This document shows positions 26,273 through 32,793 of a DNA stretch of 42,514 bases, one piece after another. Numbering within the stretch: position 1 is the first letter of the stretch; each line of letters opens with the position of its first letter. Source of the DNA: Hymenobacter terricola (GTDB lineage Bacteria > Bacteroidota > Bacteroidia > Cytophagales > Hymenobacteraceae). The stretch is taken from positions 1 through 42,514 of the forward strand of contig NZ_JAGEMO020000056.1 of assembly GCF_017921975.2 (NCBI RefSeq), read 5' to 3'. The notes beneath the pieces are model-generated. The model did no database searches. It was not told the DNA's origin and worked only from the letters and a program-made list of their open reading frames with translations. A program made the translations under genes and the position numbers.

Positions 26273-28582
26273 ATGAAACGAATTCCCCTTGCCACGCTGC
26301 TCCTCGCCTTTGCCCTCGCCCCCGCCGCGCAGGCCCAGAAAAAACCCGCGCCCGCCGCTACCGGCGACCAGAAGATGAAGCAATACATCGACGCCCTGAT
26401 GGCGAAAATGACCCAGCAGGAAAAAATCGGGCAGCTAAATCTGGTGTCCGTCGGATTCGATGTGACCGGGCCAGTGGTGAGCAAGGACGTGGACGCCAAC
26501 ATCCGCCGGGGCAACGTGGGGGGCGTGTTCAATACCTACACGCCGGTGGCGGTGCGCAAGCTCCAGGAAATGGCCCTGGAGCAGTCGCGGCTGCACATTC
26601 CGCTCATGTTTGGCTACGATGTCATTCACGGGCACCGCACCATTTTCCCCATTGCGCTGGGCCTGGCGGCCAGCTGGGATTTGAAAGCTATTGAACAGAG
26701 CGCCCGCATCGCGGCCGAGGAATCGACGGCTGACGGCCTGAACTGGGTGTTCTCGCCGATGGTGGACATTGCCCGCGACGCCCGCTGGGGCCGCATCTCC
26801 GAAGGCGCCGGCGAAGACCCCTACCTCGGCTCGCGCGTGGCCGAAGCCATGGTGCGCGGCTATCAGGGACCCGCCAACGACCTCTCCAACCCCAACACCG
26901 TGATGGCCTGCCTCAAGCACTTCGCCCTCTACGGTGCCGCCGAGGCCGGCCGCGAATACAACACCACCGACATGAGCAAGCAGCGCATGTACAACGAGTA
27001 CCTGCCGCCCTACCAGGCCGCCGTGAATGCGGGGGTAGGCTCCGTCATGTCCTCCTTCAACGACGTGAACGGCACGCCCGCCACCGCCAACAAGTGGCTC
27101 ATGACCGACCTGCTGCGCAAGCAGTGGGGCTTCAAAGGCTTCGTGGTGACGGACTACACCGCCATCCCCGAGCTGATAGAGCACGGCATGGGCAACGCCG
27201 AGCAGGTGGCCGCCCTGGCCCTGAACGCGGGCATCGACCAGGACATGGTGGGCGAGGAATTCCTGAAATACAGCGCCGTCAACATCAAGTCCGGGGCCGT
27301 GGCCCCAGCCCAGCTCGATGCCGCCTGCCGCCGCATTCTGGAAGCCAAATACAAGCTCGGCCTGTTCACGGACCCCTACCGCAACGTGAGCGCCGAGCGC
27401 GCCAGCAGCACCCTGATGAAACCCGAATTCATCGCCGCCGCCCGCGACATTGCCCGCAAAAGCATGGTGTTGCTGAAGAACGAGCGCAGCGCCCTGCCCC
27501 TGAAGAAAACCGGCAGCATTGCCCTCATCGGCCCGCTGGCCAACCGGCAGCGCGACGTGATTGGCAGCTGGAGCGGGGCCGGCGACTGGAAGCAGGCCGT
27601 ATCTGTGGAGCAGGGCCTGCGCGCCGCCGCGCCCGGCCTGAAAATCACCTATGCCAAGGGCGCCAACATCGCCGACGACCAGCAGATGATTGACCGCCTG
27701 CAGGCCCACGGCGGCGACCTCGAAATCGACAAACGCAGCCCCGAGGAGATGATAAAAGAAGCCGTGCAGACGGCCCAGGCCGCTGATGTCATTGTGGCCG
27801 TGGTGGGCGAGTCGCAGGGCATGACCGGCGAGGCCGCCGCCCGCGCCGACATCAGCCTGCCCGGCCAGCAGCTGGCCCTGCTCAAGGCGCTGAAAGCCAC
27901 CGGCAAGCCGCTGGTTCTGGTGCTGATGAACGGCCGCCCGCTGGCCCTGCCCTGGGAAGGCCAGAACGCCGATGCCATCCTCGAAACGTGGTTTGCGGGC
28001 ACGCAGGCGGGCAATGCCATCGCCGACGTGCTGTTTGGCGACTACAACCCGAGCGGTAAAATCACGGCCACTTTCCCCGTGGCCGTGGGCCAGGAACCCA
28101 TCTACTACAACCACAAAAACACGGGCCGGCCCTACGGCGGCGTGAAGCTCGACAAGTACAAGTCGCGCTACCTCGACGTGCCCAATGAGCCGCTCTACCC
28201 CTTCGGCTTCGGCCTGAGCTACACCACCTTCACTTACGGCAAGCCCACGCTCAGCAAAGCCACCATCGGCCCCGCCGAAACCCTGACGGTAACCGTAACC
28301 GTGCAAAACACCGGCAATGCCGACGGCGAAGAAGTGGCCCAGCTCTACCTCCGCGACCTGGTGGGCTCCATCTCGCGCCCCGTGTCGGAGCTGAAGGGCT
28401 TCCAGAAAATCATGCTGAAAAAGGGCGAGAGCAAGACCCTCACCTTCCGCCTCGCCCCCGATGCGCTGAAATTCTATAACAACGACCTGAAATTCGCGGC
28501 CGAGCCCGGCGATTTCCAGGTGATGGTGGGCGGCAACTCGCGCGACGTGCAGACGGTGCCGTTTAAGCTGGCGGTGAAGTAG
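26273..28582 (+). CDS. GH3 beta-glucosidase (BglX-type)
   Basis: The 769-residue protein has a signal peptide (ALAPAAQA) and the three-part GH3 layout. The N-terminal TIM-like domain contains GYDVIHGHRTIFPI and DARWGRISEGAGEDPYLGSR. The nucleophile Asp 294 is in VVTDYTAIPEL. The (alpha/beta)6 sandwich has LKNERSALPLKKTGSIALIG and VAVVGESQGMTGEAAARADI, and a C-terminal FnIII-like domain contains NTGNADGEEVAQLYLRDLVG. BglX enzymes cleave beta-linked gluco-oligosaccharides in the periplasm; next to GH144 it could finish sophoro-oligosaccharides to glucose. It ends the locus and overlaps the convergent histidine kinase gene by 20 bp. Confidence 0.93.
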   Translation: MKRIPLATLLLAFALAPAAQAQKKPAPAATGDQKMKQYIDALMAKMTQQEKIGQLNLVSVGFDVTGPVVSKDVDANIRRGNVGGVFNTYTPVAVRKLQEMALEQSRLHIPLMFGYDVIHGHRTIFPIALGLAASWDLKAIEQSARIAAEESTADGLNWVFSPMVDIARDARWGRISEGAGEDPYLGSRVAEAMVRGYQGPANDLSNPNTVMACLKHFALYGAAEAGREYNTTDMSKQRMYNEYLPPYQAAVNAGVGSVMSSFNDVNGTPATANKWLMTDLLRKQWGFKGFVVTDYTAIPELIEHGMGNAEQVAALALNAGIDQDMVGEEFLKYSAVNIKSGAVAPAQLDAACRRILEAKYKLGLFTDPYRNVSAERASSTLMKPEFIAAARDIARKSMVLLKNERSALPLKKTGSIALIGPLANRQRDVIGSWSGAGDWKQAVSVEQGLRAAAPGLKITYAKGANIADDQQMIDRLQAHGGDLEIDKRSPEEMIKEAVQTAQAADVIVAVVGESQGMTGEAAARADISLPGQQLALLKALKATGKPLVLVLMNGRPLALPWEGQNADAILETWFAGTQAGNAIADVLFGDYNPSGKITATFPVAVGQEPIYYNHKNTGRPYGGVKLDKYKSRYLDVPNEPLYPFGFGLSYTTFTYGKPTLSKATIGPAETLTVTVTVQNTGNADGEEVAQLYLRDLVGSISRPVSELKGFQKIMLKKGESKTLTFRLAPDALKFYNNDLKFAAEPGDFQVMVGGNSRDVQTVPFKLAVK

Positions 28583-29387
28583 CGCCGACCGGGTTATCCA
28601 GCTCGATGTGGGTGCGCGTGCCCTGGCCGGGGGCCGATTCCTGCCGCAGGCGGGCGCGCAGCATCTCCACACGCACGCCAATGCTGCGCAGGCCCACCCC
28701 GCCACTCGCGGGGTGGGAGCCCGCCGATGGGGCGGCGAAACCGCAACCGTCATCTTCCACGCCCAGGGCGAGGTGCTTATCCAGCTGCCGGAGCCGGATG
28801 ACCAGGCGTGTGGCCCCGTGCGCGTGCTTTAAGGCATTGTGCACCAGCTCCTGGCAGATGCGGTAGAGCGCCAGTTCCTGGGGCAGCGGCAGGGGGCGCG
28901 GGTAGTTTACCTCAAGCACCACGGCCAGCGACGTGGTGCAGCGGCAGAGCTCTGCCAGGTTTTCCAGGGCCTTGACCAGGCCCGCGCGCGCCAGTTCGGC
29001 CGGGTAGAGGCTATGCGATACGCTGCGCACTTCCTCCACGGCATTGCCCAGCACTTCGCGGGCCAGCCCGAGCAGGGGCGCGGCATCATCGAGGTGGGGG
29101 TGATTGTCCAGGCGGTCGACCAGCATCTTGGCCATGGCGATGGAGGAGGCCACGTCGTCGTGCAAATCGCGGCCAATGCGCTCCCGCTCCGATTCCTGCG
29201 CCTCGATGACGGCCAGCAGCAGCCGTTGCTGGTACTCCGCTTCGGTGGCGTGCAGGCGGAGCTGCTGCCGCAGCAGGCGCTTCTGGTACGTGACCAGAAA
29301 CACCACCAACGCGCCACCCGCCAGCAGCAGCAGCGCCACGCCGCTCAGCAGCAGCGCCCCAAAGGTTACTTCTGCGGGCGCATCCAT
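28563..29387 (-). CDS. NarL-type sensor histidine kinase (HisKA_3), no response regulator nearby
   Basis: The 274-residue protein has one N-terminal membrane helix (about residues 8-33), a short coiled linker, a HisKA_3 phosphoacceptor helix (ERERIGRDLHDDVASSIAMA, His 76) and an HATPase_c domain with N-box CQELVHNALKHAHGA and G-box EDDGCGF plus GVGLRSIGVRVEML. It has no periplasmic sensor domain, so it may sense through the adjacent membrane protein. Its start overlaps the upstream gene by 22 bp (an ATG at 29399 is also possible), which suggests coupled translation. A response regulator, normally LuxR-type for this class, is not in the window. Confidence 0.88.
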   Translation of the reverse strand: MDAPAEVTFGALLLSGVALLLLAGGALVVFLVTYQKRLLRQQLRLHATEAEYQQRLLLAVIEAQESERERIGRDLHDDVASSIAMAKMLVDRLDNHPHLDDAAPLLGLAREVLGNAVEEVRSVSHSLYPAELARAGLVKALENLAELCRCTTSLAVVLEVNYPRPLPLPQELALYRICQELVHNALKHAHGATRLVIRLRQLDKHLALGVEDDGCGFAAPSAGSHPASGGVGLRSIGVRVEMLRARLRQESAPGQGTRTHIELDNPVGATSPPA

Positions 29388-30025
29388 AGGGCTCGGCAAT
29401 AGCAGAGGTACAGCACGATGGACATGAAAGCGTTAATGGCCCACATCAACTGGTTCAGCTGCATGGAATAGTGCGCCAGCATGTAGTTGCTGAACAGTGC
29501 AATTTGCAGCTTGGCCAGGGAATAGAGCAGCAGCCCGGTCGACACCCAGAACATGGGGTCGTCGGCCAGGCTTTGCACCCGCAGCTCGTTGAGCAGCTTG
29601 CGGAAATACAGCCCCACCAGGCCCAGCACCAGCAGGCATTCGAGCACAAGCACGCCCGGCTTAAAGCGTGCCAGCTCGGGTGCCAGGCCGCTGCTGAGGG
29701 CTGCGTATGCCGCGAAACCACCGGCCACCCACGGCCACAGCCGCGTGAAAGCCGCCGATTGCAGGGCCCAGGCGTACACCGCCGCCAGCAGCCATAGCTC
29801 ACCGGCCGCGTCCAGCGGAAGGAGCAGCAGGTTGGGGATTTTCCAGAAATGCAGCAGCGTCGATGCCAGCTCCAGGGCTACCCCAAACCAAATCAGGCCC
29901 ACCAGGTACCGCAGGCCCTGGGGGAGCTGGCGGTAGCGCGCCAGGCCCAGCAAACCAATCAGCAGCAATACTGCCTGCGCTACGCTCCCAACAAGCACCA
30001 ACCAAAAGGCGGCGTCAGTCTTCAT
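29366..30025 (-). CDS. Seven-helix-like membrane protein, probable sensor partner of the kinase
   Basis: The 219-residue protein has about seven hydrophobic segments (for example WLVLVGSVAQAVLLLIGLLG and VLVLECLLVLGLVGLYF) with short loops and no recognised catalytic motif. It ends inside the first codons of the downstream histidine kinase gene. Known sensor pairs in which a separate multi-helix protein feeds an orphan kinase make a sensing role plausible, but this is inference from position. ATG 30025 is preferred over 30043. I do not recognise the family. Confidence 0.7.
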   Translation of the reverse strand: MKTDAAFWLVLVGSVAQAVLLLIGLLGLARYRQLPQGLRYLVGLIWFGVALELASTLLHFWKIPNLLLLPLDAAGELWLLAAVYAWALQSAAFTRLWPWVAGGFAAYAALSSGLAPELARFKPGVLVLECLLVLGLVGLYFRKLLNELRVQSLADDPMFWVSTGLLLYSLAKLQIALFSNYMLAHYSMQLNQLMWAINAFMSIVLYLCYCRALWMRPQK

Positions 30026-30079
30026 GGTGGTCGGCTTTTGCAATGCTTCGCTGCATGGGCAGCCCCTTGCTCCCGGCCA

Positions 30080-30805
30080 TTACGGTGCGGGCGGGCTAGG
30101 AATTGCCACGTCATACGAGGGGTCGCCGCTGCCCCGCAACGCGTTGTCGGTTCTGGTCACCACCAGGCCGAAGACGGCGACGGGCCCGTCGTTGTCGGGG
30201 CCGGAGCTGAAGTGGCTGTGCAAGCCCGGCATCAGATGAAACTCTTCCTTGTCGATATCCTCCGGTTGCAGGCTCATCAGCGGCGCCATAAAGTCGCTGA
30301 CGTTGAAGTTGTAGCCGCGCAAGGGGCCGTAGCTACTGGCAAACAGCTGCCGGGTGGTCGGGAAGCGCTTGGTATTGGCCCAGTTGCGTTGCCAGTGGGC
30401 CGCCAGCACGTTGGCCGCTTCCATATTCATATCCTCCGCCTGGCGGCTTGCGGGTTGCTGGTCTTCCTCATTCCGGTAGTCGGCCAGGTAATATGAGGTG
30501 AGTCGCAGCCCTTGCGCGTCGGCCGCAAACAGGGCCACCGTGAAACGCCCATCCGGTTTAATCAAAAAACGCGCTTTGATGCCCTGAATACCCACTGCCG
30601 ACATCAGCTCGATGATTTGCGGCACCTCAAACCTCACATACCCCAGGCGCGACCCCGACTTCGTGAGGAAGCACTTGGTCAGCGCGGTGCCGTCGCTCGG
30701 GTCGTTCACGGCTTTCACCCAAGTGGCCGTGTACTCATCAAACAGCACCTGGCTGATAATGCTGTCTGCGTCGAGGTATTTCGGGAGCGGAGAAATGGAC
30801 TGCAT
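30080..30805 (-). CDS. Hypothetical cytosolic protein, unknown function
   Basis: The 241-residue protein has no signal peptide or membrane segment and does not match a family I know. It has ordered alpha/beta-like composition. Segments such as KCFLTKSGSRLGYVRFEVPQ, IKARFLIKPDGRFTVALFA and FHLMPGLHSHFSSGPDNDGP suggest a real gene with a conserved core rather than a shadow. It lies 54 bp upstream of the seven-helix-like gene on the same strand, so it may be co-transcribed with the sensor pair. A TAGCTTTG promoter element lies about 60 bp upstream. An ATG two codons earlier is also possible. Confidence 0.7.
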   Translation of the reverse strand: MQSISPLPKYLDADSIISQVLFDEYTATWVKAVNDPSDGTALTKCFLTKSGSRLGYVRFEVPQIIELMSAVGIQGIKARFLIKPDGRFTVALFAADAQGLRLTSYYLADYRNEEDQQPASRQAEDMNMEAANVLAAHWQRNWANTKRFPTTRQLFASSYGPLRGYNFNVSDFMAPLMSLQPEDIDKEEFHLMPGLHSHFSSGPDNDGPVAVFGLVVTRTDNALRGSGDPSYDVAIPSPPAP

Positions 30806-30863
30806 AAACAACGGTTAGGTTGAATTTTATCAAGGACCAGCAGAATTTTGCAAAGCCTGCTGG

Positions 30864-30871
30864 CAAAGCTA
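30864..30871 (-). promoter_or_regulatory. Candidate -7 element upstream of the hypothetical gene
   Basis: The minus strand reads TAGCTTTG, an exact TAnnTTTG match, about 60 nt before the start at 30805. No TTTG is seen at the -33 distance. The rest of the 340-bp divergent gap 30806-31146 shows no gene and no strong repeat. Confidence 0.35.
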
Positions 30872-31146
30872 ATTCCAGCGGCCTCATGCTGGTACCTGCT
30901 GCTACAACTTTGTTTCCGGGCATGGCGTTGGCCTTGCAAGGAGGTAGCACTCAGCATAGCTCCGGGCCTTTTCCCAGCCCCGACGCGGCTTGTGGTCCGG
31001 CGGGCCGGGAGGCGCGGGCTCAGGCTGCCGGCTGGTTTCTGCCCGGCTCAGGGGCCGCTGCTGTGGCTGCCGCCACGCTTCGAAAGCCTCCGGTTAACTA
31101 GCTTGGCCCCCACAAGCGCAAACTAGCCCACCATTCTCCCAAACCC

Positions 31147-32031
31147 ATGCATTCCGACTATTCTGTGGGCTACCGCACGGTCGAGGTATTCGACCACGAA
31201 TTGGGCCTGTCGTTTCCCGTGGCGGTGCTCTACCCCACGCGCACGCCGGCCGTGGCCGTGCAGGCCGGGCCCTACTCGCTGGAAGTAGCGCCCGATGCCT
31301 CCCTCGCCGAGGGCATTTTTCCGCTGGCCATCATCTCCCACGGCGGCGGGAGCACCCCGTGGGCCTACCGCACGCTGGCCTACTACCTCGTCCGCCACGG
31401 CTACGTTATCGGCCTGCCCGAGCATCCGTTCAATAACCGCCACGATGATACCTGGGGCAGCAAGCGACAGAACCTCACGGCCCGCCCCCGACACCTGCAC
31501 CTGGCCATCAGTGCTTTGTTCGGCCACGCGGAGCTTGCGCCGGCGTTGCACCCCAACCGCGTGGCCGTCATCGGGCACTCCATGGGGGGCTACACCGCGC
31601 TGGCCGGGGCCGGCGGGCAGCCGACGTCCTTGCCCTGGGAATCAGCGGATGAGCAGCCTCGTCCCATTCCCGTCGTGCCCGACGGCCGCATCAGTGCCCT
31701 GGTGCTGCTGGCTCCGGCCACGGGCTGGTTTCGGCGGGCGGGAGCCCTGCGCGACGTGCGGGTGCCGGTGCTGCTACTCGCCGCCGAGCACGACGAGCCC
31801 ACGCCCTATTTCCACAGCCAGATTGTCATCAACGGGCTACCTGACCCCAGCAAGCTGGAACACCGGGTGGTGGCAAATGCCGGCCATTTTTCCTTCCTGA
31901 GTCCTTTTCCCGAGGCCAGGACCAGCCCCGCTTTTCCGCCTTCGCAAGACCCGCCCGGCTTTAATCGGGGCCACTTTCAGGAAGAGCTGCATGCGGAAGT
32001 GCTGGCTTTTTTGGCGCGGACAGCTTCGTAG
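31147..32031 (+). CDS. Alpha/beta hydrolase (PAF-acetylhydrolase/dienelactone-hydrolase-like)
   Basis: The 294-residue protein has no signal peptide. Its features are an oxyanion segment (PLAIISHGGGSTPWAYRTLA), a nucleophile elbow GHSMGGYTAL (Ser 145), an acid-bearing strand (VPVLLLAAEHDEPTPYF) and a late His in VANAGHFSFLSPFP. This is a full Ser-Asp-His set. The opening YRTVEVFDHELGLSFPVAVLYP resembles predicted dienelactone hydrolases and bacterial PAF-acetylhydrolases, which cleave short-chain esters. Whether the substrate is an acetylated sugar or a lipid is unknown. It is divergent from the sensor genes and followed by a strong hairpin at 32320-32373. Confidence 0.85.
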   Translation: MHSDYSVGYRTVEVFDHELGLSFPVAVLYPTRTPAVAVQAGPYSLEVAPDASLAEGIFPLAIISHGGGSTPWAYRTLAYYLVRHGYVIGLPEHPFNNRHDDTWGSKRQNLTARPRHLHLAISALFGHAELAPALHPNRVAVIGHSMGGYTALAGAGGQPTSLPWESADEQPRPIPVVPDGRISALVLLAPATGWFRRAGALRDVRVPVLLLAAEHDEPTPYFHSQIVINGLPDPSKLEHRVVANAGHFSFLSPFPEARTSPAFPPSQDPPGFNRGHFQEELHAEVLAFLARTAS

Positions 32032-32319
32032 CGCGACCTGGGCCGCGCACCGGCCAGCCCTTCCTTATTCCACTTGCGGCGGCCGCAGGGCTTCCCAGCC
32101 GGGCAAGGCACTGCCGGCCGTCGGCACCGGCCCCCGCGGCACCACCGCCAGCGGGGGCGGCGGCTCGGCGGGGCGCAAAGGCCCCACCGTTGCCGGCTTA
32201 TCCTTACCCAAAACTATTTGGCGTCCATCCGGAGAAGTTTGACCGGTTGAAGCCCCCCGATTTCGGCCTCCCAACAACCGGTCAGAGCGCCTAGGGCGGT
32301 CAGACCGGAGCAACGACTT

Positions 32320-32373
32320 CCGCCGGAAGCAACAGGCCCCATTGGTACCAACGGGGCCTGTTGCTTTCGGCGG
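32320..32373. terminator. Strong bidirectional hairpin between convergent genes
   Basis: CCGCCGGAAGCAACAGGCCC plus one C (32320-32340) pairs with 32353-32373 with one mismatch around a 12-nt loop. It lies between the plus-strand hydrolase and minus-strand sequence, so it could terminate both transcripts. No T-tract follows in either direction. The remainder of 32032-32380 shows no supported gene. Confidence 0.5.
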
Positions 32374-32380
32374 CAAGCGC

Positions 32381-32638
32381 TTAGTTATACCCCTTCAAGT
32401 ACCCCAGCTCGCGGCGCTTGGCGGGCAGTTCGGCCTCGTCATACTGGGCTTCGAGCAGCACCAGCATTTTGGAGAGCACCCGGTCGACCTGGGTTCCGAG
32501 GGTGTCTTTGGTACCTTTGAGGATACCCGTGGCCGATTCGTGGGCTTTGGCAGCCTTGGCGGCCCGCCGGTAGGCGGCTTCGATGGGCTGCCAGAAGGCC
32601 AGGCCGTAGTCGCCGGCGGTGAGGCCGTGGGTGGTGAG
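32381..32638 (-). pseudogene. 5'-truncated gene remnant ending at a MITE-like repeat
   Basis: From the stop TAA at 32383-32381 the minus-strand frame reads back about 85 codons of protein-like sequence (LTAGDYGLAFWQPIEAAYRR, then LSKMLVLLEAQYDEAELPAK, ending ELGYLKGYN) without a stop. Upstream it enters the repeat at about 32643 and meets a stop at 32674-32672. No start codon and no 5' half are present; beyond the repeat lies the intact end of the next gene. The helical, Ala/Lys-rich piece looks like the C-terminus of a larger protein. I do not recognise the family. Confidence 0.6.
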
Positions 32639-32642
32639 GGGT

Positions 32643-32791
32643 GGCGCTGGCGCGCGTCTGCGACGCGCTGCCTACTGGCTGCGAGCCTGCGGCTCGGTCG
32701 TTAAACAGGGGGGCGAACAAGTCGTTCGCCCCGCGCGTCAGAGACGCGGAACCAGTGGCAGCGCGTCGCAGACGCACGCCAGCAGCGTCGC
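32643..32791. mobile_element. MITE-like element with terminal inverted repeats and internal hairpins
   Basis: The ends 32643-32678 and 32752-32791 are inverted copies (shared core GCGTCTGCGACGCGCTGCC). Inside are three further small palindromes: CGAGCCTGCGGCTCG, GGGCGAACAAGTCGTTCGCC and GCGTCAGAGACGC. At about 150 bp with no coding capacity it looks like a non-autonomous element. It begins 3 bp past the end of the glycosidase gene and truncates the remnant on its other side. Confidence 0.65.
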
Positions 32792-32793
32792 CC

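Noticed and set aside
26435..28753. Long minus-strand open frame opposite the GH3 gene
   Set aside because: Shadow frame; composition and lack of motifs contrast with the intact GH3 protein.
32065..32376. A 103-codon minus-strand open frame between the hydrolase and the remnant
   Set aside because: Its first third is the palindrome at 32320-32373 read as protein and the rest is Pro-rich; at most a C-terminal scrap of a lost gene.
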